Below, piece after piece: positions 40,710 through 48,790 of a stretch of 64,000 nucleotides of DNA (positions are counted from its first letter, which is position 1; each line of letters starts with the position of its first letter). The notes beneath the pieces are model-generated. The model did not search any database. It saw only the letters and a program-made list of their open reading frames with translations, and was not told the DNA's origin. Location: assembly GCA_045805805.1 (NCBI GenBank), contig JBJMKO010000109.1, positions 1 to 64,000 of the forward strand, written 5' to 3'. Both the position numbers and the translations under genes were made by a program. The stretch comes from VRUE01 sp045805805 (GTDB lineage Bacteria; Actinomycetota; Thermoleophilia; Solirubrobacterales; 70-9).

Positions 40710-41972
40710 TCAGATAGCGCGCCGGGCGTGCCTGGGGTCCAGCTCTCCCGCTGCCTCGGCCTCCGCTCGTTTGGCCCAGCGGTTCAGCTCGCGGCGGGCG
40801 AGGACCATCTTGTGGACCTCGTCGGGGCCGTCGGCCAGGCGCAGCATGCGGCTGAAGCGCCAGAGGGCGGCCAGCGGGGTGTCGTCGGTCATGCCGAGGG
40901 AGCCGTGGACCTGGATCGCGCGATCGAGGACGTTCATGACGATGTTGGCGGCGATGATCTTGATCGCCGAGATCGCTTGGCGGGCGGCGCGCTTGCCCTC
41001 GGTGTCCATCTTCCAGGCGGCGTAGAGGGTCAGCAGGCGGGCCTGGTCGATCTCCATCCGCGAGGCCGCGATCGCCTCCTGGACGAACTGCTTCTCGCCC
41101 AGTGGGCCGCCGAAGGCTTCGCGCTCGTTGGCGCGGTGGCACATCATCTCCAGCGCCCGCTCGGCGGTACCGATCGCCCGCATGCAGTGGTGGATGCGGC
41201 CGGGGCCGAGGCGGTCTTGGGCGACGACGAAGCCCATGCCCTGGCCGCCGAGCAGGTTGGCGACCGGGACGCGGCACTCTTCGTAGCGGATCTCGCAGTG
41301 GCCCGGTCCCTTGGCGTGGCCCATCACCGGGATCGGGCGAACGAGGTTGAAGCCGGGGGTATCGGTCGGCACGCAGATCATCGAGGCGCGCGCGTAGGGG
41401 TTGGCCTCGGGGTCGGTGACGACCATCGCGATCGCCAGGTCCGCCCCGACGGCGCCCGAGGTGAACCACTTGTGGCCGTCGATCACCCACTCGTCGCCGT
41501 CTCGCACCGCCCGCGCCTGCAGCAGCGTCGGGTCCGAGCCGGAGACCTCGGGCTCGGTCATCGAGAAGCAGGAGCGGATCCGGCCCTCCAGCAGGGGCTC
41601 CAGCCAGCGCTCACGCTGCTCGTCGGTCCCGTGCTCGGCGAGGATCTCCATGTTGCCGGTGTCCGGCGCGCCGCAGTTGAAGGCCATCGGCGCCGCCGCC
41701 GGACTGCGGCCCATCTCCTCGCAGAGCAGGCCGTACTCCCAGTTGGTCAGGCCGGGCCCGAAGCGCTCGTCGGGCATGAAGAGGTTCCACAGCCCCTCGC
41801 CCTTCGCCCGCTCGCGTATCTCGACCAGGATCTTCGGATACGGCACGCCCGCGGTGACCTCGGCGTCGAGCGCCTCCATGATCTCCCGCTCCTGCGGGTA
41901 GATCTCGGCGTCCATGAAGTCGAGGATGCGCTCGCGCAGCGTCTCGACCTGGGGGCTCGGCGTGAAGTCCAT
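40710..41972 (-). CDS. Acyl-CoA dehydrogenase
   Basis: The 420-residue flavoprotein has the three-domain ACAD fold: N-terminal helices, a beta domain (CFSMTEPEVSGSDPTLLQ; WFTSGAVGADLAI) and C-terminal helices (QVHGSLGMTDDTPLA). It belongs to the group near ACAD10/11 that accompanies APH-like kinases. It introduces an alpha-beta double bond and passes electrons to ETF. Chain-length preference is not readable. The start is ATG 41972. Confidence 0.92.
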   Translation of the reverse strand: MDFTPSPQVETLRERILDFMDAEIYPQEREIMEALDAEVTAGVPYPKILVEIRERAKGEGLWNLFMPDERFGPGLTNWEYGLLCEEMGRSPAAAPMAFNCGAPDTGNMEILAEHGTDEQRERWLEPLLEGRIRSCFSMTEPEVSGSDPTLLQARAVRDGDEWVIDGHKWFTSGAVGADLAIAMVVTDPEANPYARASMICVPTDTPGFNLVRPIPVMGHAKGPGHCEIRYEECRVPVANLLGGQGMGFVVAQDRLGPGRIHHCMRAIGTAERALEMMCHRANEREAFGGPLGEKQFVQEAIAASRMEIDQARLLTLYAAWKMDTEGKRAARQAISAIKIIAANIVMNVLDRAIQVHGSLGMTDDTPLAALWRFSRMLRLADGPDEVHKMVLARRELNRWAKRAEAEAAGELDPRHARRAI

Positions 41973-42005
41973 CTACTGGGATCCTCTCCTCGGGGCTGGT
42001 CGCGG

Positions 42006-42019
42006 GAACGCTAGCGTTC
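42006..42019. repeat. Perfect 14-bp palindrome GAACGCTAGCGTTC
   Basis: It lies upstream of the acyl-CoA dehydrogenase start (34 bp) and is flanked by GCGGG/CCCGC, extending the stem. It could be an operator for the dehydrogenase gene. The phrase GGGGCTGGTC before it recurs with AACGCTAACG near 39209-39234. Confidence 0.5.
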
Positions 42020-42029
42020 GCCCGCGCAT

Positions 42030-42064
42030 GGCGCGTTAGTCGGACATATTGCGACTAACGCGCC
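42030..42064 (-). terminator. Perfect 13-bp hairpin at the end of the RibD-like gene
   Basis: GGCGCGTTAGTCG (42030-42042) and its perfect complement (42052-42064) flank GACATATTG. The right arm includes the gene's last codons and TAG stop, so the hairpin forms directly at the 3' end of that mRNA. Confidence 0.75.
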
Positions 42065-42795
42065 AGGATGCGGTAGCGGGCGAAGAGCTCGCCGTCTTGC
42101 TCCAGGAGCCAGGCCAGCTCCAGGTCCTCGGCCAAAGGCTCTTTCAGTCCCTCGACGATTCGGGGGGCATCGCTGCCGGTCAGCTTCGGGGCCGTCGTCA
42201 GGAAGAGCTCGTCGACCAGGCCCGCGGCCCAGAGCTCGCCGTGCAGGTGCGGTCCGCCCTCGCAGAGCAAGGCACGGATGCCTCGCTCCTCGCGCAGGTG
42301 GTGGAGCGCCGAGTCGAGGTCGACGAGCCCGTCGTGGCGCAGCATGCGCAGCGGCGTCGCGGTCTCGGGTGGCTCCACCTCGGAGGAGGTGACGATCAGC
42401 ACCTGTCCCGCGCCTTCCGTGAACAGCGGCGCTTCCCACGGAAGGTCGAGCCTGCCGCTGACGATCACCATCAGCGGGTCGTGGGAGAGGCCGAGCCCCT
42501 CGCGCCGTTCGCGCTGCTCCTGGCTGCCGACCGGGCGGCCGTAGTTCTCGGCTCGCATCGTGCCCGCGCCGATCATGACCGCGTCGAAGCGGGTGCGCAG
42601 CCTTGCCAGCATTTCCGTATCGGCGCTCGAGCCGATCGGTCCCGAGACGCCGTCGATCGTCGCCCGCCCGTCGACCGTCGCGGCAAAGTTCATCGCCACC
42701 AAGGGCCGGTCGTCCCGCGGCTGCTCCCAGGGCCGGTAGGGGTCGAGCTGCTCCTCGACCGTGATCGGGCCGGGATCGGGCAGGAGGCGCCGCAT
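42055..42795 (-). CDS. RibD C-terminal domain/dihydrofolate reductase-like pyrimidine reductase
   Basis: The 246-residue protein has the RibD_C/DHFR-like fold without a deaminase domain: VAMNFAATVDGRATIDGVSG, GAGTMRAENYGRP and ALLCEGGPHLHGELWAAGLVDE. Such stand-alone proteins reduce the ribosyl group of a riboflavin precursor or act as alternative dihydrofolate reductases in mycobacteria. No riboflavin genes are nearby. The ThyX-like gene 6 kb away would fit a folate context, but this is speculative. Confidence 0.85.
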   Translation of the reverse strand: MRRLLPDPGPITVEEQLDPYRPWEQPRDDRPLVAMNFAATVDGRATIDGVSGPIGSSADTEMLARLRTRFDAVMIGAGTMRAENYGRPVGSQEQRERREGLGLSHDPLMVIVSGRLDLPWEAPLFTEGAGQVLIVTSSEVEPPETATPLRMLRHDGLVDLDSALHHLREERGIRALLCEGGPHLHGELWAAGLVDELFLTTAPKLTGSDAPRIVEGLKEPLAEDLELAWLLEQDGELFARYRILAR

Positions 42796-42810
42796 GGCGC
42801 AGAGCCTACG

Positions 42811-43803
42811 TCAGGAGTAGTCGTGCCAGCCGGCGAACTCGCGGCCGGCGAAGTTCTGCAGCTCGGCAACGTCGGTCCCGAAGCGGCCGCGGACGGTCTC
42901 GAAGAGGTCGTCGGAGAGCTTCGGCTTCGGCGCCGGCGGTTTCTCCGGATCGTGGACGACCTTCTCGACCAGCCAGCGCATCGACTCGGGCAGGCGGTCG
43001 AAGTTGCGGTCGAAGGAGCGGAAGCCGGGCAGCTTGATCAACTTCTCCATGAGCTGGTATTTGTCGCCCTGCTTGGCGCTCGACTTCTCCCACTCGCGGT
43101 CGAACTGCTCGGAGGTGAAGTCCTCGTCGACGCCGGCGAAGCGGAAGGCCTTGCGCATCGTCTCCTCGCGTTCGGCCTGCAGCTCCTCCTGGGTGACGAT
43201 CTCGATCTGGGCGCGGTCGAAGTGCTCGAGGTAGGGCTGCAGCTGCATCCAGTACTTGGAGCGGTTCATGTAGGAGGTGTCGGGCTGGGAGAGGACCTCG
43301 ACCAGCTCTCCGGTCTCATAGCCCGCCCCGGTTGCGTGGACCCAGTGAGAGAGGATGCGCTTGATCGGGTCGCGCACCATGTAGAGCAGGCGGGCATCGG
43401 GGCCCAAGCTGGCCTTGATCCGCTCCGGAACGCCGCCGAAGCGGGGCAGGTTCGTGTAGTGGGGAGAGGACTCGCCACGCACCTTGAAGCGGCTGTCGAA
43501 GCGGCTCGCGTACCAGTCGAGGCCGAGGTCCCAGTTGAGCTCGGCAGCGAAGAAGTTGAGCTCCTTCGGCTTCGACATCTGGATTTCGGGGTGGAGGCCG
43601 AGGTAGTGGTGGATGCTGGTCGTGCCGCACTTGAGGCCGCCGACGATGATCAGGTTGGGCAGCTCGGCGTGGCGCTTGCGGCGACGGCGGAAGCGGCTGT
43701 TGCGGTCGGCTGTGTAGCGCTCCCGGGCGCGGGCGCACATCGCCTCGTCGGCGGGGTCACGGGGAGCCTGGGAGGCGGGGATCTGCGTCTCGGCCTCTGA
43801 CAC
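42811..43803 (-). CDS. Sulfotransferase family protein
   Basis: The 330-residue product has the PAPS-binding motifs: 5'-phosphosulfate loop VGGLKCGTTSIHHYL (about residues 53-67) and 3'-phosphate motif MVRDPIKRILSHWVH (about 140-154). It should transfer sulfate from PAPS to a hydroxyl on a lipid, glycan or small molecule. A basic stretch (RFRRRRKRH) precedes the core. GTG 43803 is the longest start compatible with the divergent gene 21 bp away; ATG 43740 is an alternative. Confidence 0.87.
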   Translation of the reverse strand: MSEAETQIPASQAPRDPADEAMCARARERYTADRNSRFRRRRKRHAELPNLIIVGGLKCGTTSIHHYLGLHPEIQMSKPKELNFFAAELNWDLGLDWYASRFDSRFKVRGESSPHYTNLPRFGGVPERIKASLGPDARLLYMVRDPIKRILSHWVHATGAGYETGELVEVLSQPDTSYMNRSKYWMQLQPYLEHFDRAQIEIVTQEELQAEREETMRKAFRFAGVDEDFTSEQFDREWEKSSAKQGDKYQLMEKLIKLPGFRSFDRNFDRLPESMRWLVEKVVHDPEKPPAPKPKLSDDLFETVRGRFGTDVAELQNFAGREFAGWHDYS

Positions 43804-43824
43804 GAGCGGGCTAGTGTAGCTGCG

Positions 43825-44820
43825 ATGCCCTACGCCGATCTCGCATCGAGCTTCAACGCGTTCTTCAACGCGGCCACCGCGTTCTTCCAGCACCTCTCCG
43901 AGATCCGCTGGACGCCATTTGCGGTCGCCCTGGTCTTCTTGCTGGCGATGCAGCTCTGCCGCGCCTGGGCCTGGCGCAACGTCCTGCACGCCGCCTACCC
44001 GGGCGCTCGCCTCTCCTTCCTCAAGCTGGCCGCGGCCTGCCTGGCCGGTGCCGGCATCAACGCGATCGTCCCCGCCCGCGCCGGCGACGTGACCAAGGTC
44101 TTCCTGGTCAAGCGCCAGATCCCGCACTCTTCCTACCCGGCGGTGACCTCTTCCTTCCTGGTGCAGACGGTGTTCGACACGACGGTCGGCATCCTCGTCC
44201 TTCTCTTCGCGATCTCCCAGGACCTGCTGCCTGAGCCGCCGCAGCTGCCACACCTGCCCGCCTTCGAGATCTCCTTCTGGGCCAACCACCCGAAAACGCT
44301 GCTGATCGTCATCGGGGCGCTGCTGCTGGCGACCGCTATCGGCGTCTACTACCTCGCCCACCACGTGCGGCGCTTCTGGGACCGGGTCAAACAGGGCCTG
44401 GCGATCCTCAGGCAGCCGCGCCGCTACCTTCGCGAGGTCGCCGCCTGGCAGGGCCTCGGCTGGATCTGCCGCTTCGGCGCCTTCTGGTTCTTCCTCGAGG
44501 CCTTTAACATCGGCGGCGCGGTCGACAGCGTGATGCTGGTGATGAGCGTGCAGGCGATCGCGACCATCGTCCCCTTCACCCCCGGGGGCGCCGGCGCCCA
44601 GCAGGCGCTGTTGGTCGCGACCCTGACGGGCCCGTCCCGCGCCGCTGTTCTCTCCTTCTCGGTCGGCACCCAGATCGCGATGGCCGCCTGGTCGGTCCTG
44701 CTCGGCTTCGCCGCGATCCTGCTCGTCTTCAGGACGACCGACTGGAAAGGGCTGATCAAACAGGCACAGGACGACGCGGCCTCAGACGCCGCCATGCTGC
44801 GTCCTCAGTCGCCCGAATAG
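43825..44820 (+). CDS. LPG synthase/flippase-like integral membrane protein (UPF0104/YbhN-like)
   Basis: The 331-residue protein has about seven to eight helices and the family segments AGAGINAIVPARAGDVTKVFLVKR and VPFTPGGAGAQQALLV. It corresponds to the membrane part of lysylphosphatidylglycerol synthase (AglD/UPF0104), often linked to lipid or glycolipid transport. Its last residues (MLRPQSPE) and TAG stop are encoded inside repeat D2, so the C-terminus has been shaped by the element. It is divergent from the sulfotransferase gene, and the two might act on the same lipid. Confidence 0.83.
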   Translation: MPYADLASSFNAFFNAATAFFQHLSEIRWTPFAVALVFLLAMQLCRAWAWRNVLHAAYPGARLSFLKLAAACLAGAGINAIVPARAGDVTKVFLVKRQIPHSSYPAVTSSFLVQTVFDTTVGILVLLFAISQDLLPEPPQLPHLPAFEISFWANHPKTLLIVIGALLLATAIGVYYLAHHVRRFWDRVKQGLAILRQPRRYLREVAAWQGLGWICRFGAFWFFLEAFNIGGAVDSVMLVMSVQAIATIVPFTPGGAGAQQALLVATLTGPSRAAVLSFSVGTQIAMAAWSVLLGFAAILLVFRTTDWKGLIKQAQDDAASDAAMLRPQSPE

Positions 44821-44858
44821 CGCGCTGCTATTCGGGCTTCCTGCGTCCTTGGCTTGGC
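44780..44858. repeat. Palindromic element, family D copy 2
   Basis: The hairpin GCCCGAATAG (44811-44820), a 7-nt loop and CTATTCGGGC (44828-44837) with flanks CTGCGTCCTCAGTC and TTCCTGCGTCCTTGGC are the reverse complement of the core at 14193-14259. It spans the end of the UPF0104-like gene and the gap to the convergent PIN gene. A shorter imperfect outer pairing (GGCCTCAGA with TCTGAGCC) encloses it. Confidence 0.78.
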
Positions 44859-44875
44859 TCTCTCTGAGCCTCGCT

Positions 44876-45301
44876 TCAGAGGTGTTCCGGGATCAGGGCG
44901 ATGCCACGCTCTCGCGCTGCGCTACGCAGCTCGAGGTCCCAGCAGGCCAGCGTCAGCGATCTCCCCACGAAAGCCGTGAGGCTGGCGAGGTGAAGGGCGT
45001 CGTACGCTCGCAAAGCGTGCTCTTTCGCTGCCGCGGAGGCGTGATGGATGAGGTTGTCGGTGACCGCGTGGATGTAGAGTAGGTTCCATAGGTCCTCGAG
45101 CTTCTGAAGTGCCGTTTCGAATTCTGGACCGGATAGGCGCATTCCCTTCCGCATCCTTGTCAAGGCGGCACTGGCCTCGACGTGAGTGATGGCGCTGGTC
45201 GAGACGAAGCTTGCCTCGCGGTGGGAAGCACGAGCGATGTCACTGCCCGGCTCGTCGACGAGCAGCTTGATCAGAGCGCTTGTATCCAGATAGAGGCTCA
45301 G
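44876..45301 (-). CDS. PIN-domain toxin (VapC-like)
   Basis: The 141-residue protein starts LSLYLDTSALIKLLVDEPGSD and has the acidic PIN residues (first Asp in LDTSA, Glu in THVEASAAL, Asp in AYDALHLASL), so it is a probable Mg-dependent ribonuclease. No ATG, GTG or TTG occurs where the start is needed. CTG 45301 overlaps the antitoxin TGA as CTGA and gives the standard N-terminus. A rare CTG start, or loss of an ATG, is inferred. Confidence 0.8.
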   Translation of the reverse strand: MSLYLDTSALIKLLVDEPGSDIARASHREASFVSTSAITHVEASAALTRMRKGMRLSGPEFETALQKLEDLWNLLYIHAVTDNLIHHASAAAKEHALRAYDALHLASLTAFVGRSLTLACWDLELRSAARERGIALIPEHL

Positions 45302-45567
45302 CGACGGCCTTCGGAGACGTACTCGGAGGCTGTCGGCCCCGGTCCACGCAACTTGACGGGCTTCGGGACAAACCGGGAGCGGCTTTGCGGCGGCCGCACT
45401 GTTCCGTCGGCGATCAGGGCGGCGAGGTCGGGAGGCACGTCTGTCGACACCATTGTCGCCACCGGCTTGCCGCGCCGGGTGACGGTGATCGCCTCGCCGG
45501 CCTCGACCCGCTCGACGATCCGGCTGGTGTTGTTCTTCAACTCGCGTATGCCGACCGTTTTGCTCAT
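45298..45567 (-). CDS. Phd/YefM-family antitoxin
   Basis: The 89-residue protein has the N-terminal Phd/YefM fold (VGIRELKNNTSRIVERVEAGE, ITVTRRGKPVATMV) that binds DNA, and a C-terminal extended region (FVPKPVKLRGPG) expected to wrap the toxin. It is first in the operon and overlaps the PIN gene. Two CCACATC repeats 21 bp apart upstream are a likely operator. Confidence 0.9.
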   Translation of the reverse strand: MSKTVGIRELKNNTSRIVERVEAGEAITVTRRGKPVATMVSTDVPPDLAALIADGTVRPPQSRSRFVPKPVKLRGPGPTASEYVSEGRR

Positions 45568-45571
45568 GTAG

Positions 45572-45599
45572 CCACATCATAGCGTCAAAGGACCACATC
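45572..45599. promoter_or_regulatory. Direct-repeat operator of the Phd/PIN operon
   Basis: CCACATC occurs at 45572-45578 and 45593-45599, two helical turns apart, just upstream of the antitoxin start. Between them on the minus strand lie TTTGAC and TATGAT, plausible promoter pieces. The arrangement fits autoregulation by the antitoxin. Confidence 0.5.
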
Positions 45600-45603
45600 G
45601 CAA

Positions 45604-46263
45604 TCAACTCGACCAGCCTGGGTAGAGGCCGTGGACCTGCCACTGCCAGGGCGGACGCTCGGAGGCGGGGAACTCATAGTGGTTGCGGCCGGGGAGGGTC
45701 TCCAGCGGGATCAGGGCGGGGTCGTCCTGAAGCAGGACCGGGACCCCCGCGGCGGCGTCGACCTGGGCCTGGCCGGCCCGCCGCACGATGCGTTCCCAGC
45801 CGAGGCCGGGGCGGTAAAGCCAGTAGACGAGCTCGACCCAGCCGAGCGAGCGGCGCCGGTCAAGGACCTCGGTGAAGGCGATGGTGCGCCGCCTGGAGGC
45901 GGTCAGGTGAGGGCTTGACGCGACGGCGCAGCTTTCCCGCCGGCAGCGGCGGAAGTCGACGGGTGCGAGGGGAAGGCCCGAGGGGCCGGGCTTGGCCTCC
46001 GGCGCCGGCGCGAGGGCACGGACAAGGCGGGCCAGCGGCCAGCCGTAGGCGGGCACCAGCGGGTGGTGGCGGCAGGCGTCGGGCAGCCGTGGTGCGCAGG
46101 CGATGCGCTTTCCCAGCGTTGCGGCGAGGCCGCGGCCGGCGTCAATTTCGCCGCCCGCCGCCACGGCCGCGATCGCGGCGAGCAGCAGCAGCGCCACCAG
46201 CGCCACCAGGCCCGTCTGCTCGACGCTCGCCGAGCCCCGCTGCGAATCCGGTCCCCTCCACAT
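45604..46263 (-). CDS. Hypothetical protein with TadE-like N-terminal helix
   Basis: The 219-residue product begins RGSASVEQTGLVALVALLLLAA, the helix type of TadE/TadG pilus-assembly pseudopilins (conserved Glu). A basic, cysteine-containing extracytoplasmic region follows, then WVELVYWLYRPGLGW and a C-terminal PPWQWQVHGLYPGWSS. No other tad gene is near. The function is unknown; a pseudopilin-like membrane protein is possible. ATG 46263 is chosen because upstream codons read into a non-coding promoter region. Confidence 0.65.
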   Translation of the reverse strand: MWRGPDSQRGSASVEQTGLVALVALLLLAAIAAVAAGGEIDAGRGLAATLGKRIACAPRLPDACRHHPLVPAYGWPLARLVRALAPAPEAKPGPSGLPLAPVDFRRCRRESCAVASSPHLTASRRRTIAFTEVLDRRRSLGWVELVYWLYRPGLGWERIVRRAGQAQVDAAAGVPVLLQDDPALIPLETLPGRNHYEFPASERPPWQWQVHGLYPGWSS

Positions 46264-46342
46264 GCCGCCGACGCTAAGGGGAGCGGACGCACGCGTGGCG
46301 CGCCGAATGTCACGATTTTCCCCGCACCGGCCTTCTGCTTTC

Positions 46343-46621
46343 ATGTGGCAGATGGAGGGAAGCCCTTTCAACCTCTTCGGCGACCCGGACGAGTTTCGGG
46401 CCCGCATGGAGGAGCTGTCGGAGCAGATGCAGTCGTCCCAGCGCGTCGCCTGGGCCGACAACGCGATCAAGCTGGCGGTCGACATGACAGTGGCCTCGAT
46501 CGGCCGACTCGACCTCTCCGGCGGCCCCGACGAGCAGACGATGCAGGTGCGCGACGCGATTCGCGTGCTTTTCCCCGAGGCCGTGACCCTGGTCCGTGAG
46601 GCTCGGGAAGGGTTGGCTTAG
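46343..46621 (+). CDS. Hypothetical small protein (92 aa)
   Basis: This is an acidic helical protein (MWQMEGSPFNLFGDPDEF, then ELSEQMQSSQRVAWADNA). No family is recognised. Coding-like composition and clear boundaries support it. The stop TAG abuts the left arm of repeat A1. It is divergent from the TadE-like gene with 79 bp between starts. Confidence 0.6.
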   Translation: MWQMEGSPFNLFGDPDEFRARMEELSEQMQSSQRVAWADNAIKLAVDMTVASIGRLDLSGGPDEQTMQVRDAIRVLFPEAVTLVREAREGLA

Positions 46622-46733
46622 GGCCTGTCCCGGCAGGGGTTCCGCTTAACTTTTTCGAGAATCGCTGGATTGCTGTCGCTCTGGCCGAGCTCGCGAAAAA
46701 GTACAAGACGCTCCACCCCTGCCGGGACAGGCC
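46622..46733. repeat. Nested palindromic element, family A copy 1
   Basis: Outer arms 46622-46640 and 46715-46733 are perfectly complementary over 19 bp. The 74-bp core begins TCCGCTTAACTTTTTCGAGA and ends GCGAAAAAGTACAAGACGC plus TCC, with ACTTTTTCG pairing with CGAAAAAGT. The reverse complement of the core recurs at 48795-48866 with different outer arms. It fills the gap between convergent genes. Confidence 0.85.
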
Positions 46734-46747
46734 TTGCGGAACCGCTT

Positions 46748-47398
46748 CTAAAGGAGCTCGAGGCGGAGGGAGATCGTGCTGCCGCGCCTCATGGCTGCTG
46801 TCGTTAGCTCCAGGGGTATGGCGACTAGGAGGGCTGGGATTGCGACGACGATGCTGATCAGTGTGTCTAGCCGTCGTTGCCAGGGCTTCTTGGCGGGGAC
46901 TGCCGCCGCGTGGCCGAGGGTGCCGAGGGCTACGTTTCGGCCGAAGGTGAAGCCGTTTAGCACTGTCTGCCACATCGTTGCGATGCTGGCGAGGGGGGAC
47001 CAGCGGGTGTCGGCGACCACTTGGTCGCGGTTGGCGACGAGGCGGCACACCGACTCCACCGTGAACAGGTAGCGGAAGTCGGGTTCGAGTCCGGCCCAGC
47101 CGGCCCCGCCGATCCAGGCTGAGAAGCTCGCCCGGTTCGCGATCCGCACCCCGTCCCCCGCGGCCGCTCGATCGAGCGCCGCCAGCACCTCGGCCACGCT
47201 GCCGACATCGCCGACGACGCCCAGCCCGCAGCTCTCGCAGCGGCTGACCGGCCCGGCCAGGCCCGGTCGCGAGTCGATCCAGCCGAAGAGCGGCTCGCCG
47301 CAGGCGGGGCAGGGCGGGTTCTCCGGCCCGGCGCCCGCCTCCAGCGGCACGACGGGTGTGTGGTTCCGCCCTCTCGCGGTCGCTCGCCTGCTGCTCAT
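46748..47398 (-). CDS. Hypothetical protein with zinc ribbon and C-terminal membrane helix
   Basis: The 216-residue protein has an N-terminal zinc-ribbon-like CPACGEPLFG...CESCG pair (about residues 30-58) and a C-terminal membrane segment (LISIVVAIPALLVAIPLEL). The middle contains AWIGGAGWAGLEPDFRYLFT. The layout resembles SAM-methyltransferase-neighbour proteins of unknown role, and no function is assigned. Third codon positions near the 3' end are less GC-rich than in neighbours. It ends 14 bp from element A1. Confidence 0.6.
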   Translation of the reverse strand: MSSRRATARGRNHTPVVPLEAGAGPENPPCPACGEPLFGWIDSRPGLAGPVSRCESCGLGVVGDVGSVAEVLAALDRAAAGDGVRIANRASFSAWIGGAGWAGLEPDFRYLFTVESVCRLVANRDQVVADTRWSPLASIATMWQTVLNGFTFGRNVALGTLGHAAAVPAKKPWQRRLDTLISIVVAIPALLVAIPLELTTAAMRRGSTISLRLELL

Positions 47399-47416
47399 GG
47401 CGGTAGCGTACGCGCA

Positions 47417-47863
47417 GTGCAGCTGAGCGAGATCATGACTGCCGGCATCGTCACCGCTTTGCCCGATGCGAGCGTGCTCTCGGTGGCGCGCCAGATGCGC
47501 GACCACCGCGTCGGCTCGGTCGTGATCGTCGACCAGGCTGGCTCGCCGGTGGCGATGGTCACCGACCGCGACTTGGCCCTGCGCGTCTTCGCCGAGGGTG
47601 TCGACGCCGAGGCTTCTGTCGGCGAGCACGCCTCGCGGCCGCTGGTCTGTGGCGAGCTGGAGATGGAGCTGGAGGAGGCCGCGGCATTGATGGTCCAGCA
47701 CCGCGTTCGAAGGCTTCCCGTCCTCGATGCGGGTAGGCTCGCCGGCATCGTCACGCTCGACGACATCGCCGTGCGCACCGGGAATCTCGAGGTGGCGCAG
47801 AAGATGACCGCGGAGGTCATCGAAGGGGCGCTGCCGCAGTTCTATTTCCACGAGCGTGGCTGA
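47417..47863 (+). CDS. CBS-domain pair protein
   Basis: The 148-residue protein consists of two CBS motifs (IMTAGIVTALPDASVLSVAR...VTDRDLALR, and HASRPLVCGELEMELEEAA...IVTLDDIAVR). These form an adenosyl-ligand-binding Bateman module. Stand-alone versions regulate other proteins or sense energy state. GTG 47417 is used. The next gene starts 3 bp after its stop, so co-expression with the membrane protein is likely. It is divergent from the zinc-ribbon gene with 18 bp between starts. Confidence 0.88.
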   Translation: MQLSEIMTAGIVTALPDASVLSVARQMRDHRVGSVVIVDQAGSPVAMVTDRDLALRVFAEGVDAEASVGEHASRPLVCGELEMELEEAAALMVQHRVRRLPVLDAGRLAGIVTLDDIAVRTGNLEVAQKMTAEVIEGALPQFYFHERG

Positions 47864-47866
47864 GCG

Positions 47867-48790
47867 ATGAGCGATCGCCACCAGGCGCTCGCCTGGGAGG
47901 AGCGCTGGTCGCTGCCGGCGGCGGTCGCGACGCTCGCGGCGGTTGGCCTGCTGGTTGCCTCGTTTCTCGTCGTCTCCTCTTTCGGGGGAGGCGGCGAAGC
48001 CGCAAGCCTTCGCGAAATACAGGATCACGGCAGCAGCGTCACGCTCGCCAGCCTCCTGCAGGGACTCGGCTTTCTCCTGCTTGCCGCCCCGCTCCTCTAC
48101 CTCTTTCAGGCCGCCTTGGCGCGCAGCGATCGGATGCGCGCCCAGTTTCGAGCGCTGGTGGTGGTGGCGCCGCTGGCGCTAGCAGTCGGATCCGTGCTCA
48201 ACGGAGTGGCTGCCAAAGAAGCCGCTTCGGACTTCACCACAGGTAAGTCTCACACGACGCTCAGCGTGCGCGAAGCGGGCAAGGAATGCCGTTCGGAACG
48301 GAAGGAAGACGCAGCCGGATTCCGCAAGGAATTCAGCGACGGAGCAGCGGCCGTTTCCCACTGCGCCACCGAGAAGCGCGAAGACGACGAAGCGACGAAC
48401 GCGATCGGCGATGCCTCGCTGCGAAAGATCGCCGAAGGCTTTCAGTTCGGAGGCAGCCTGGCGCTCGCTTTCGCGCTCGTCTACAGCTGCCTCAACGCGC
48501 TGCGAATCGGCCTTCTCACCAGGTTTTGGGGATCTCTCGGCATCGCTCTCGGGGTCGCGGCCGGGCTCGGGCTGTTCCAGTTCACACTGCTCTGGTTCGT
48601 CTACTTCGGCCTTCTCGTCGCCGGCTGGGTGCCGGGCGGCCGCCCCCCCGCCTGGGCAGCAGGAGAAGCAATCCCCTGGCCCACCCCAGGAGAGAAAGCC
48701 GCAGCCGAACTCTCACCACAAGCAAACGACGAACTCGAATCCCCAGCCGAGGATCCCGAAGATCCGGCCGGGAAGGGTCAGTCCCAGTAG
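47867..48790 (+). CDS. Hypothetical multi-pass membrane protein
   Basis: The 307-residue protein has about five to six membrane helices (WSLPAAVATLAAVGLLVAS; ASLLQGLGFLLLAAPLLYLF; LVVVAPLALAVGSVLN; three more after residue 190) and a charged, two-cysteine extracytoplasmic loop (about 125-185). No family is recognised. The acidic tail ends GKGQSQ; its last codons and stop lie in the left arm of repeat A2. It follows the CBS gene directly. Confidence 0.7.
   Translation: MSDRHQALAWEERWSLPAAVATLAAVGLLVASFLVVSSFGGGGEAASLREIQDHGSSVTLASLLQGLGFLLLAAPLLYLFQAALARSDRMRAQFRALVVVAPLALAVGSVLNGVAAKEAASDFTTGKSHTTLSVREAGKECRSERKEDAAGFRKEFSDGAAAVSHCATEKREDDEATNAIGDASLRKIAEGFQFGGSLALAFALVYSCLNALRIGLLTRFWGSLGIALGVAAGLGLFQFTLLWFVYFGLLVAGWVPGGRPPAWAAGEAIPWPTPGEKAAAELSPQANDELESPAEDPEDPAGKGQSQ

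Noticed and set aside
41000..41490. Upstream extension of the GH26-like frame into the acyl-CoA dehydrogenase gene
   Set aside because: The signal peptide begins at GTG 40668; upstream residues are an arginine/proline-rich shadow.
42006..42064. Counting the two hairpins before and after the RibD-like/acyl-CoA dehydrogenase gap as one nested element
   Set aside because: The two palindromes are adjacent, not nested, and neither shares a core with families A to F.
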